From an uncultured Flavobacterium sp. (GTDB taxonomy: Bacteria; Bacteroidota; Bacteroidia; Flavobacteriales; Flavobacteriaceae): DNA of 64,000 nt. Shown one piece after another: positions 52,555 through 60,219 of the stretch. Where the stretch lies: contig CAKUAD010000007.1 in NCBI GenBank assembly GCA_934636265.1, positions 1 through 64,000 on the forward strand, in the 5' to 3' direction. The position numbers and the translations under genes were made by a program. How positions within the stretch are numbered: position 1 is the stretch's first letter; each line of letters starts with the position of its first letter. The notes under the pieces are model-generated. The model did no database searches. It saw nothing but the letters and a program-made list of their open reading frames with translations, and was not told the DNA's origin.

Positions 52555-53385
52555 ATGAAGATTATCAAACATTCAGGTCATGTCGTCGATTTTGACCGCC
52601 GAAAATTAAGGCACTCGCTCCTGCGTTCGGGCGCCGATCCGGCCGTTGCCGACGATATTCTGTTTGCCATTGAAAAGCACCTCTATGAAGGCATCACGAC
52701 CAAGAAGATCTACAAGCTGGCCTTTTCCATGCTAAAAAAACTTCCCGGTTCACCGGCGGCGCGCTACAACCTGCGCACGGCCATGCAACAATTGGGACCC
52801 GCGGGTTTTTTCTTTGAGAAATTTGTGGCAAGGCTTTATCTGGCCCAGGGTTACCAGGCGCGCAACAACCTTACGCTAAATGGAAAATGTGTGAGCCACG
52901 AGGTTGACGTTGTTTTGGAAAAAGACGGCCGGACCGTCCTGGTTGAATGTAAGTTTCACGCCCGCCGGGAATCGACCTCCGATGTCAAAGTGCCGATGTA
53001 TATCCTCTCGCGGTTTAACGATTTAAAGGTTGTACCAAACACTATCTTTAAGGATGGTCAGTATTTTGACGACTGCATCATTGTCACCAACAACCGCTTT
53101 ACCGCCGATGCGCTGGCTTTTGCCTCGTGCAGCGGACTGCAAACCCTTAGCTGGGACACGCCCGATAAAAACAGTCTGCGGCAGCTTATCGACCATACCG
53201 GACTATATCCGGTAACCTGCCTCACCACGTTGTCAGGGGCCGAAAAAGACCAACTCATGATCCTGGACATCATCATGGCGCAGGAAATCCCGGCACGTGT
53301 GAGCGACCTTCTGGCTATCGGCCTAAGTCAAAACCGTATTAAGAACGTACTTAAGGAAGTATCTGAACTTTGTTATCTATTGTGA
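52555..53385 (+). CDS. ATP-cone / PD-(D/E)XK nuclease fusion
   Basis: A 276-residue soluble protein in three parts. Residues 1-85 form an ATP-cone: IIKHSGHVVDFDRRKLRHSL, AIEKHLYEGITTKKIYKLAF, the nucleotide-sensing module known from ribonucleotide reductase and NrdR. Residues 86-200 form an Mrr-like restriction endonuclease fold: FFFEKFVARLYLAQGYQARN, then CVSHEVDVVLEKDGRTVLVE with Glu116/Asp118 and Glu131-Cys-Lys133 as catalytic set. A helical C-terminal part ends LLAIGLSQNRIKNVLKEVSE. A nuclease gated by ATP/dATP level is the natural reading; the target nucleic acid is unknown. Two bases before the beta-CASP gene. Confidence 0.8.
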   Translation: MKIIKHSGHVVDFDRRKLRHSLLRSGADPAVADDILFAIEKHLYEGITTKKIYKLAFSMLKKLPGSPAARYNLRTAMQQLGPAGFFFEKFVARLYLAQGYQARNNLTLNGKCVSHEVDVVLEKDGRTVLVECKFHARRESTSDVKVPMYILSRFNDLKVVPNTIFKDGQYFDDCIIVTNNRFTADALAFASCSGLQTLSWDTPDKNSLRQLIDHTGLYPVTCLTTLSGAEKDQLMILDIIMAQEIPARVSDLLAIGLSQNRIKNVLKEVSELCYLL

Positions 53386-53386
53386 T

Positions 53387-54739
53387 ATGAAAATCCAATT
53401 CCTTGGAGCGGCCGGCACGGTAACCGGTTCCAAAACGCTGGTTGAAACCGGCGGACTTCGCATTTTGATTGATTGCGGGATGTTTCAGGGCATCAAGCCG
53501 CTGCGGGAACTCAATTGGCAACCGCTGCCGGTGCCTGCGTCAACCATTGACGTGGTATTGCTCACGCACGGCCACCTGGATCACTGCGGATGGCTTCCGC
53601 GGTTGGTGCGCGAGGGTTTTAAAGGCAAGATTTACTGCACCGGTCCTACGCGTGAGGTGGCCAAGCTGGTGCTTTTGGACAGCGCCAAAATCCAGGAGGA
53701 AGAGGCTGAGGCTGCCAATGCCGGACACTACTCCAAGCATCAAGTTGCCGAACCGCTTTACACCACCAAACAGGCCGAGCAGGTTTTTTCGCATTTCCGG
53801 GTCATAAAACCCAACGAGGAAGTGGCGCTCGACGCCCAGATTTACGCAAAGTTCTTCCAGTCAGGGCACATTATTGGGGCGTGCAGTATCGAACTGATGG
53901 CCGAGGGCAAAACGCTTGTATTTTCAGGCGACATCGGGCGGGATGAGGACGTTTTGATGTTCGCTCCGGAAAAACCCAAACGCGGCGATTACCTATTTAT
54001 GGAGTGCACCTATGGCAACCGGCTGCATCCCGAGACCGACGTCATGTTTGAACTGGAAACCTATATCAACAATGCGGTCAACCGTGGCGGGACAGTCATC
54101 ATTCCGGGTTTTGCGGTTGAACGGGCCCAGGCGCTGATGTACCTGCTTTGGAAACTCCGGCTGCACGACAGGATTCCGGACATTCCCTATATTATGGATT
54201 CGCCCATGGGCATCAAGGTGCTGGACATTTTTTACGAAAACGCGCGCTGGCACAAACTTTTGCCCGATCAATGCGCCAAAATGAGTAAAATGTTCCGTTT
54301 GATAACGGATTACCGCGACACCATCGAGGCGGTTTTTGACGACCAACCCAAGGTTGTGATTGCAGCCAGCGGCATGCTTACCGGCGGGCGCGTCCTCACC
54401 TATCTTGAACGCTACATCGGACGCGAGGAAACCACTGTCATCCTGGTGGGATTCCAGGCCGAGGGCACGCGCGGACGAAAACTACTGGAAGGTGCCGACG
54501 AAATTAAAATCCACGGGAAATACTATCCGGTAAAGGCTAACATTCTGGAAATCCAGGCCCTCTCGGCACACGCTGATCAGGCCGGACTGCTCGACTGGCT
54601 GGGCGAAGTACAAACCAAGCCCAAAGTTTTCCTGATTCACGGTGAAAATGAACCCGCCGACGAACTGCGCATCAAAATAACCGAACGCTACCAATGGGAG
54701 GTTTGCGTCCCGCTGCTGTATCAACAAATTGAAATATGA
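53387..54739 (+). CDS. Beta-CASP metallo-beta-lactamase ribonuclease-like protein
   Basis: A 450-residue MBL-fold nuclease of the beta-CASP (CPSF-73/YsgA-like) class. Seen: IQFLGAAGTVTGSKTLVETG, zinc site LLTHGHLDHCGWLPRL (His61, His63, Asp65, His66), FQSGHIIGACSIELM, FSGDIGRDED, beta-CASP motifs FMECTYGNRLHPE and VIIPGFAVERAQALMYLLWK, AASGMLTGGRVLTYLERYIG and the final motif ALSAHADQAGLLDWLGEV with LIHGENEPADELR. All metal ligands are present, so it should be an active RNA (or DNA) hydrolase. Encoded 2 bases after the ATP-cone nuclease and 4-base overlapping the next lipoprotein gene. Confidence 0.92.
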   Translation: MKIQFLGAAGTVTGSKTLVETGGLRILIDCGMFQGIKPLRELNWQPLPVPASTIDVVLLTHGHLDHCGWLPRLVREGFKGKIYCTGPTREVAKLVLLDSAKIQEEEAEAANAGHYSKHQVAEPLYTTKQAEQVFSHFRVIKPNEEVALDAQIYAKFFQSGHIIGACSIELMAEGKTLVFSGDIGRDEDVLMFAPEKPKRGDYLFMECTYGNRLHPETDVMFELETYINNAVNRGGTVIIPGFAVERAQALMYLLWKLRLHDRIPDIPYIMDSPMGIKVLDIFYENARWHKLLPDQCAKMSKMFRLITDYRDTIEAVFDDQPKVVIAASGMLTGGRVLTYLERYIGREETTVILVGFQAEGTRGRKLLEGADEIKIHGKYYPVKANILEIQALSAHADQAGLLDWLGEVQTKPKVFLIHGENEPADELRIKITERYQWEVCVPLLYQQIEI

Positions 54740-55095
54740 AACCTGTAGTTTTTATCCTCTTTTTGCTTTTTTTAGCTTGCGCCGATGACAAAACGCCTAA
54801 GGACCAACCACCCGTTGTCGAGGAAGCTTTTACCTCTGACGGATGGAAACAGCAGGTTGACGGAGCGTTTCCCAACCGAGAAAAAATGCTGGGAAGCCTG
54901 ATGGAATCGGATACGCTACGAGGTATGGACCGCGTTGAAATCCTTGAGTTGTTGGGCCATCCGCTGCGCGAGGAAAACAACCACCTGTTTTACCGCATAC
55001 GCGAAGATAAAATTGGGTTTATGACCCTGCGGACCCGCACGCTTGTCATTGTCCTGCTCGACGGAAAGGCACAACGGATCCTGGTGCATCAGTAA
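54736..55095 (+). CDS. BamE/SmpA-like small lipoprotein
   Basis: A 119-residue lipoprotein: MKPVVFILFLLFLAC with Cys15, then ADDKT. The mature part DTLRGMDRVEILELLGHPLR with HLFYRIREDKIGFMTLRTRT has the 'G-M-x2-x-V-x2-L-L-G-x-P' signature of the SmpA/BamE/OmlA fold, usually found in outer-membrane assembly. Overlaps the beta-CASP gene by ATGA, and its stop is 3 bases from the convergent Lrp gene. Why it is coupled to two cytosolic nucleases is not clear; read-through cotranscription may be accidental. Confidence 0.65.
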   Translation: MKPVVFILFLLFLACADDKTPKDQPPVVEEAFTSDGWKQQVDGAFPNREKMLGSLMESDTLRGMDRVEILELLGHPLREENNHLFYRIREDKIGFMTLRTRTLVIVLLDGKAQRILVHQ

Positions 55096-55098
55096 AAA

Positions 55099-55560
55099 CT
55101 AACCCAGCGGGAACGCCGTAGTATTCTTGACCTCGGCAATGACAAACGAGCTTTGGGTACTCCCGATGTGTTCGAGCGTGGTAAGTTTGCTTACCAGGAA
55201 CTGACGGTATTCGGCCATATCGCGCACGCATATCTTAAGGATGTAATCATAATCGCCACTTACGTGAAAGCACTCGAGGACTTCGTCGAGGCGGATCACT
55301 TGCTTTTCAAACTGCATCACGAAATCGCGGGAATGCTGCAGGAGTTTGATGTGACAAAACGCCACAAAATCCCTTTCGACGCGGGCGCGGTCCAGCAAGG
55401 CGACATAACCGCGAATGACGCCCTCGCGCTCGAGCTTGCGGATGCGTTCATATACGGCGGTGGCCGAGAGTCCGAGCTTTATAGAGAGCGCCTTGGTGGT
55501 GGGCGTGCTGTCGTGTTGAAGGAGTTGCAGCAGTTTTTTGTCGATAGCGTCCAGATTCAT
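55099..55560 (-). CDS. Lrp/AsnC family transcriptional regulator
   Basis: A 153-residue leucine-responsive type regulator: N-terminal HTH MNLDAIDKKLLQLLQHDSTP, TTKALSIKLGLSATAVYERI, then the RAM/AsnC ligand-binding domain (FVAFCHIKLLQHSRDFVMQF, VLECFHVSGDYDYILKICVR, LTTLEHIGSTQSSFVIAEVK). The turn motif G-D-Y-D-Y is intact. It is divergent from the methionine gamma-lyase-like gene, with repeated TTTATCG boxes between, and is the likely regulator of that gene with methionine or another amino acid as signal. Confidence 0.93.
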   Translation of the reverse strand: MNLDAIDKKLLQLLQHDSTPTTKALSIKLGLSATAVYERIRKLEREGVIRGYVALLDRARVERDFVAFCHIKLLQHSRDFVMQFEKQVIRLDEVLECFHVSGDYDYILKICVRDMAEYRQFLVSKLTTLEHIGSTQSSFVIAEVKNTTAFPLG

Positions 55561-55606
55561 CGGATAAATTTTCAGTACATATTCAAAAATAAAGAATTAT
55601 GTAAAC

Positions 55607-55646
55607 ATTTTATCGTTAAAAACTAAATAAACAAGATATTTTATCG
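55607..55646. promoter_or_regulatory. Direct repeat ATTTTATCG x2 (candidate Lrp site)
   Basis: ATTTTATCG occurs at 55607-55615 and again at 55638-55646, 31 bases start to start (three helical turns), in the divergent space between the Lrp gene and the lyase gene. A reversed core GATAAA also lies at 55563-55568. Spacing by whole turns is usual for Lrp-type proteins. Confidence 0.5.
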
Positions 55647-55712
55647 GCTAAATATAATTTGGTATTGGTTTTTATCAGCGATATGGCGTATTTCGTTAAA
55701 AATTCAATCACT

Positions 55713-56912
55713 ATGAGCTTTAATCCCGCCGACCGCATCCAGGACCTGCAATACTTTGGAGAATTTGGAGGCGTCAACCCATCCATCTCCGACTCGTCAA
55801 CCTATACGTTCCTGTCGGCCAAAACCATGTTTGACACCTTTGAAGGCAATGCCGAAGGGTGCTATCTGTATTCGCGTCACTCCTCGCCCAGCAACCTTTA
55901 CCTGGACAAGGCGCTGGCCAGCATGGAAGGTACCGAGGCGGCCTGCGTGGCGGCATCGGGAATGGGCGCCATCACCACTGCGCTGCTGCAACTTTGCGGA
56001 CAGGGCGATCACGTTGTGGCCAGCCGTACCATCTATGGCGGGACGTATGCCTTTTTGAAAAACTTTGCCCCGCGTTTTGGCATCTCGACTACTTTTGTAG
56101 ACATCACCAAAGCCGATGTGGTCGAGGCGGCCATCACCCCCAGTACAAAAGTGCTTTATTGCGAAACCGTCAGCAACCCACTATTGGAAGTTGCCGACAT
56201 TGCGGCCCTGTCGGCGATAGCCAAAAAACACGGCCTTAAACTAGTGGTCGACAACACCTTCTCGCCGCTTTCCATAGCGCCTGCCCAAATGGGTGCCGAC
56301 GTGGTGATTCACAGCCTTACGAAATACATCAACGGATCGAGCGACACGGTGGCCGGGGTAACGTGTACCACGCAGGAAATGGTTGATTCACTTAAAAATG
56401 TCAACTCGGGCGCAAACATGCTTTTGGGCCCGACGATGGACAGTTTGCGGTCGGCCAGCGTGATGAAGAACCTGCGTACGCTTCATATCCGCATGAAACA
56501 ACACAGCCACAATGCGCAATACCTGGCCGAAAAATTTGACGCCCTGGGCTTAAAAACAGTATATCCCGGACTTAAAAACCATCCCGGACACGAAACCTTT
56601 AAACGGATGATGAATCCGGAGTATGGGTTTGGCGGCATGCTGACCCTTGACGCCGGATCGCTGGACAAGGCCAACGCAGCCATGGAACTGATGCAGACCC
56701 GCAACCTGGGTTATCTGGCCGTCAGCCTTGGGTTTTACAAAACGCTGTTTAGCGCCCCGGGAACCTCGACCTCATCTGAGATTCCGCTGGACGAACAAAA
56801 AGAAATGGGACTAACCGACGGACTGATCCGCTTTTCGATAGGGCTTGACAACGACATTGAACGCACGTTTAAAAGCATGAAACAATGCTTTGAGGAAACC
56901 GGGGTTTTGTAA
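55713..56912 (+). CDS. Trans-sulfuration enzyme / methionine gamma-lyase-like PLP enzyme
   Basis: A 399-residue Cys/Met-metabolism PLP enzyme. PLP lysine is Lys204 in VVIHSLTKYINGSSD; phosphate-binding YLYSRHSSPSNLYLDKALAS and ASGMGAITTALLQL; cofactor Asp in LVVDNTFSPLSIAP. The nearest functional group is methionine gamma-lyase, which splits methionine into methanethiol, ammonia and 2-oxobutanoate. But the residue matching the lyase's active-site Cys (P. putida Cys116, motif YGCT) is Gly110 here (IYGGTYAFL), as in cystathionine beta/gamma-acting relatives, so substrate is unsettled. ATG 55713 is used; the frame is open to 55659. Lrp gene is divergent. Confidence 0.85.
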   Translation: MSFNPADRIQDLQYFGEFGGVNPSISDSSTYTFLSAKTMFDTFEGNAEGCYLYSRHSSPSNLYLDKALASMEGTEAACVAASGMGAITTALLQLCGQGDHVVASRTIYGGTYAFLKNFAPRFGISTTFVDITKADVVEAAITPSTKVLYCETVSNPLLEVADIAALSAIAKKHGLKLVVDNTFSPLSIAPAQMGADVVIHSLTKYINGSSDTVAGVTCTTQEMVDSLKNVNSGANMLLGPTMDSLRSASVMKNLRTLHIRMKQHSHNAQYLAEKFDALGLKTVYPGLKNHPGHETFKRMMNPEYGFGGMLTLDAGSLDKANAAMELMQTRNLGYLAVSLGFYKTLFSAPGTSTSSEIPLDEQKEMGLTDGLIRFSIGLDNDIERTFKSMKQCFEETGVL

Positions 56913-56943
56913 GCTGAAATTTTTAAAACCCAAAATTGAAGAC

Positions 56944-56970
56944 AAGCCCCGCAAGCGTTGGGGCTTTTTT
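56944..56970 (+). terminator. Rho-independent terminator after the lyase gene
   Basis: AAGCCCC - GCAAGCGTT - GGGGCTT is a 7-bp stem followed by seven T. The permease gene on the other strand ends in the same T run. Confidence 0.85.
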
Positions 56971-58631
56971 TATTTTGCCAACCTACTATTCCTATATCCG
57001 TAAACAAAATAGAACACCAGCCCGACCAGCAGCCAAACGCCAAACCACATCCAGTTTGAGAGCGCCATCCCGGTAAGCAGGTAGCAGCAGGAAATCAGGC
57101 CGAGCAGCGGAATAAGCGAGAGGTTCTTGACAAAGGCCAAAACCGACATCACCAGACACAAAACGATAAACACCGTCATGGGAATACTGGTGGCGCAATT
57201 CCCGTCGGAATAATCGCAGGCCTGGGCAAAGAAATCCGGGAAAAGCCAGGCGATGAGCGCACCCGAACCCATCACCATGGCAGGAAAAATATACTTGCCG
57301 TTGATGTATGGGATTCGGAATTTACCGCGGGTTTTGCCCTCGGCCACCTCTTCCGGACTTTGCGGGGAAAGCATCAGCACGCCGCCGCACACCAGCACAA
57401 AGGCAAACAAAGTCCCGATACTGGTAAAATCAAGCACAAAATTCTCGTCGGTAAAAAAGATCGGCAACCCTACGACAAGGCCGGTGACAATGGTTGCAAA
57501 TCCCGGCGTTTTGTATTTTGGATGGATTTCAGAAAACTTCTTGGGCATCAGTCCGTCGCGGCTCATCGTCATCCAGATGCGCGGCTGGCCCATCTGAAAG
57601 ACCAGCAAAACCGACGTCATGGCCACAACCGCCGCAATCGAGACGATAAAAAGCATCCATTTGACACCTTTAAGGGCAAAAATCTCGGCCAGCGGATCGC
57701 TCACGCCCAGGTATTGGTACGATACCATTCCGGTAAGCACAAGTGCCAGCAAAATGTAAACGACGGTGCAGATGACCAGCGAATAAATCATCCCGCGCGG
57801 AAGGTCGCGTTGCGGGTTTTTGGCTTCTTCTGCCAGTGTCGATACGGCGTCAAACCCGATATAAGCAAAGAAAACCGCCGACACACCCCCCATCACGCCC
57901 GAGAATCCGTTGGGCATAAACGGCGTCCAGTTGTTGATGTCGACATAAAGTGCCCCGACGATGATCACCAGAACGATGATGGCTAGCTTGATGTAAACCA
58001 TGGCGTTGCTAAAGTTGCGCGATTCCCTTGTTCCGCGAAAAACCAGGTAGGTGATGAGCAAGTTGATCAGGACGGCGGGAAGGTCAAAGATGATGCGGAG
58101 TCCGCCCACCACGGGGGCCGAATTCCAGGCGCGGAATCCCTCGCTGTCGGTTGTGCTCTTAAAGGCATCGTGCGCCGACTGGTAGTTGATGGTAAGCCAT
58201 TCAGGAAGTGTGATGTGGAACGCCTCGAGCAGGTTAGTAAAATATCCGCTCCACGAAAAGGCGATGTAGATGTTGCCGATGGAATATTCCATAATGAGCG
58301 CCCAGCCGATGATCCATGCAAAAAGTTCCCCAAAAGAAACGTAGGCGTAAGTGTAGGCGCTGCCCGATACCGGAACGCGTGAAGCGAATTCGGCATAGCA
58401 CATAGCAGTGAATCCGCAGGCGATACCGCAGATGATGTACAGCAGCGTCACGCCGGGACCGCCTGAATAACAGGCCTGACCGATGGCGCTGAAGGTCCCG
58501 CCGCCTATGATGGCCGCAATCCCAAAAAAAGTAAGATCTTTTACGGTTAAAACTTTGTGCAGTCCGTGTGATTCGCCGTCGCCGCCTTGTTGCAGTGTGG
58601 TAGCGATTGATTTCTTGCGGAATAATTTCAT
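56970..58631 (-). CDS. APC family amino acid permease
   Basis: A 553-residue transporter with about 14 membrane helices. N-terminal LTVKDLTFFGIAAIIGGGTF with the Gly-rich helix-1 substrate loop (G-x-G-x-F), then SRVPVSGSAYTYAYVSFGEL, PNGFSGVMGGVSAVFFAYIG-FDAVSTLAEEAKNPQRDLP in the centre: the motif of the cationic amino acid transporter (CAT/YhdG) subgroup. Probably imports amino acids by proton or exchange. It converges on the lyase gene and diverges from the peroxiredoxin operon; a link to the Lrp and lyase genes is possible. Confidence 0.9.
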   Translation of the reverse strand: MKLFRKKSIATTLQQGGDGESHGLHKVLTVKDLTFFGIAAIIGGGTFSAIGQACYSGGPGVTLLYIICGIACGFTAMCYAEFASRVPVSGSAYTYAYVSFGELFAWIIGWALIMEYSIGNIYIAFSWSGYFTNLLEAFHITLPEWLTINYQSAHDAFKSTTDSEGFRAWNSAPVVGGLRIIFDLPAVLINLLITYLVFRGTRESRNFSNAMVYIKLAIIVLVIIVGALYVDINNWTPFMPNGFSGVMGGVSAVFFAYIGFDAVSTLAEEAKNPQRDLPRGMIYSLVICTVVYILLALVLTGMVSYQYLGVSDPLAEIFALKGVKWMLFIVSIAAVVAMTSVLLVFQMGQPRIWMTMSRDGLMPKKFSEIHPKYKTPGFATIVTGLVVGLPIFFTDENFVLDFTSIGTLFAFVLVCGGVLMLSPQSPEEVAEGKTRGKFRIPYINGKYIFPAMVMGSGALIAWLFPDFFAQACDYSDGNCATSIPMTVFIVLCLVMSVLAFVKNLSLIPLLGLISCCYLLTGMALSNWMWFGVWLLVGLVFYFVYGYRNSRLAK

Positions 58632-58793
58632 CTTTTGTCCTTTGGTTCACAAATATAAAAAAGTGAAGCGCCCCGATGCGATTTACCAAAGGTTTGTTTG
58701 AAATATTTGACAGATTTGCACGAATTTTCAAGGTCGGTTGGTGTATTCTCAGCCATCGGCACCAAATAATAAACCACTATATGGTAATTGCGT

Positions 58794-58819
58794 TTTACAA
58801 TGATAAATGTCATTGTAAA
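58794..58819. promoter_or_regulatory. 26-bp perfect inverted repeat (candidate stress operator)
   Basis: TTTACAATGA (58794-58803), six-base centre TAAATG, TCATTGTAAA (58810-58819): ten-base arms match without error. It covers the -33 TTG (58813-58815) of the peroxiredoxin promoter. An operator for a peroxide- or iron-sensing regulator (PerR/Fur/OxyR) is plausible but none is encoded nearby. Confidence 0.65.
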
Positions 58820-58842
58820 CCCTGATGCAGGGCGTATCTTTG
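58813..58842 (+). promoter_or_regulatory. Promoter TTG-N19-TATCTTTG of the peroxiredoxin operon
   Basis: TTG 58813-58815, 19 bases, TATCTTTG 58835-58842 (exact TAnnTTTG), 29 bases before ATG 58872. Confidence 0.7.
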
Positions 58843-58871
58843 CATCACGAAAAAACGCAATACATAACATT

Positions 58872-59507
58872 ATGGCACTAGTAGGAAAAAAATTCCCGAA
58901 TATCGCGGTTGACGCCATCTCAGAAATGGGCGACAACCTTAAAATCAACATTTTTGAAGAAGCGGTCAACAACAAGAAAAAGGTTCTTTTGTTTTGGTAT
59001 CCAAAGGATTTCACTTTTGTTTGCCCCACTGAACTTCACGCATTTCAGGCTGCGCTCCCGGAGTTTGAAAGACGCAATACTATCGTTATCGGTGCGTCAT
59101 GCGATACCAACGAGGTTCACTTTGCCTGGTTGAACACCCCTAAGGCAAACGGCGGTATCGAAGGGGTCACTTACCCGCTTTTGGCTGATACCAACCGCAA
59201 CCTGTCAAGCATGCTGGGCATCCTGGACATCGAATCGACTTCATACAACGAGGAAACCGATACGTACATCCTGGAAGGTTCAAACGTAACCTACCGCGCC
59301 ACTTACCTGATTGACGAAGATGGAAAAATCTTTCACGAAAGTGTAAACGACATGCCGCTGGGTCGCAACGTAAATGAATACCTGCGCCTGATTGACGCCT
59401 ACACCCACGTTCAGACCAAGGGCGAGGTTTGCCCGGCCAACTGGGAAGAAGGAAAAGAAGCGATGTTTGCTACCCGTGAAGGAGTGGCCAACTATCTGAA
59501 CAATTAA
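58872..59507 (+). CDS. Typical 2-Cys peroxiredoxin (AhpC/Prx1 type)
   Basis: A 211-residue peroxidase that reduces H2O2 and organic peroxides. Seen: peroxidatic Cys51 in YPKDFTFVCPTELHAFQ, the catalytic Arg region and LLADTNRNLSSMLGIL, DEDGKIFHESVNDMPLGRNV, resolving Cys in GEVCPANWEEGKEAM. The open frame runs to 58788, but the promoter ends at 58842 and ATG 58872 (MALVGKKFP) gives the family start. First of three genes; thioredoxin and a DUF6952 gene follow. Confidence 0.94.
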   Translation: MALVGKKFPNIAVDAISEMGDNLKINIFEEAVNNKKKVLLFWYPKDFTFVCPTELHAFQAALPEFERRNTIVIGASCDTNEVHFAWLNTPKANGGIEGVTYPLLADTNRNLSSMLGILDIESTSYNEETDTYILEGSNVTYRATYLIDEDGKIFHESVNDMPLGRNVNEYLRLIDAYTHVQTKGEVCPANWEEGKEAMFATREGVANYLNN

Positions 59508-59572
59508 TTACCCCAATAAAAGTTGGCAACGGGATTCGCTTTCGTTGCCAACTGTCATAAAAACCAGTGGAC

Positions 59573-59881
59573 ATGTATACTGAACTTACAACTGATACGC
59601 TAAAGGAGATTGTGGCACAGCATGAAAAGGTGGTGGTACAATACTCAGCTTCCTGGTGCGGAAACTGCCGGATCATGAAGCCAAAATTCAAAAAGCTGGC
59701 CCAGGAAAACGAGTCCATCGCTTTTGTTTATGTCGATGCGGAAAATGCGCCTGAATCCCGCAAACTTGCCAATGTGACAAACCTGCCTACGTTTGCAACG
59801 TTTGTTAACGGTAGCCTTAAAGGTGAGACGCAGACAAACAAGGCAGAGGTTCTGGGCGAACTTGTAGCTGAAATCCTGTAA
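59573..59881 (+). CDS. Thioredoxin family protein
   Basis: A 102-residue cytosolic thioredoxin-fold protein. Active site YSASWCGNCRIMKPKFKKLA (C-G-N-C rather than C-G-P-C), cis-Pro in NLPTFATFVNG. GTG 59567 is also in frame two codons earlier. Likely electron donor to the peroxiredoxin encoded 65 bases upstream. One base before the DUF6952 gene. Confidence 0.9.
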   Translation: MYTELTTDTLKEIVAQHEKVVVQYSASWCGNCRIMKPKFKKLAQENESIAFVYVDAENAPESRKLANVTNLPTFATFVNGSLKGETQTNKAEVLGELVAEIL

Positions 59882-59882
59882 T

Positions 59883-60140
59883 ATGAAACTTCCCGTCATC
59901 AAACAACTGGTGCAGTTTGCACAAGACAACGACCGCGACTATCTCATTGAGGCAGCCGAGGTCCTGGAAGCCCTGACCGAGGTTTCATCGCTTAAGGACG
60001 AGGAACTAGACGTGATTGCCGAACTGATCTCCAACCTTTACGGCGCCATCGAAGTCGAGAAAATGATTCAGCAGGGAACGCCGCAAAAAGAAGCGCTCAA
60101 TGCGTTTATGCAGCGGGTCATGGGCTCGATCGACAAATAA
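59883..60140 (+). CDS. DUF6952-like small protein
   Basis: An 85-residue helical, acidic protein: MKLPVIKQLVQFAQDNDRDY, LIEAAEVLEALTEVSSLKDE, LISNLYGAIEVEKMIQQGT and a C-terminal helix. No enzyme motif. It begins one base after the thioredoxin stop and is the third member of this peroxiredoxin operon, a neighbourhood that I recall as conserved in flavobacteria; its job in peroxide handling is unknown. Followed by a terminator. Confidence 0.75.
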   Translation: MKLPVIKQLVQFAQDNDRDYLIEAAEVLEALTEVSSLKDEELDVIAELISNLYGAIEVEKMIQQGTPQKEALNAFMQRVMGSIDK

Positions 60141-60145
60141 AACCA

Positions 60146-60169
60146 AAGCCTCCCCGTGAGGCTTTTTTT
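60146..60169 (+). terminator. Rho-independent terminator of the peroxiredoxin operon
   Basis: AAGCCTC - CCCGT - GAGGCTT, a 7-bp stem, then seven T in the run. Confidence 0.9.
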
Positions 60170-60200
60170 ATTAAAAAGTGAAATGGCGTTGCGCTTTTTA

Positions 60201-60214
60201 AATTGATATATTAG
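60201..60214 (+). promoter_or_regulatory. -7 region AATTGATATATTAG
   Basis: Fourteen bases identical to the promoter at 19685-19698. The TATATTAG box ends 5 bases before the ATG at 60220, so the transcript would be nearly leaderless. A TTG at 60189-60191 is at a spacing of only 15, so the -33 box is doubtful. Confidence 0.45.
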
Positions 60215-60219
60215 CATCG

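Noticed and set aside
57360..57986. Plus-strand open frame (208 codons) in the permease gene
   Set aside because: Antisense shadow of a conserved permease; no protein-like hydrophobic pattern.
58794..58819. Reading the peroxiredoxin inverted repeat as a classic Fur box
   Set aside because: Arms and 6-base centre do not match the Fur 7-1-7 pattern; left as an operator of unknown regulator.
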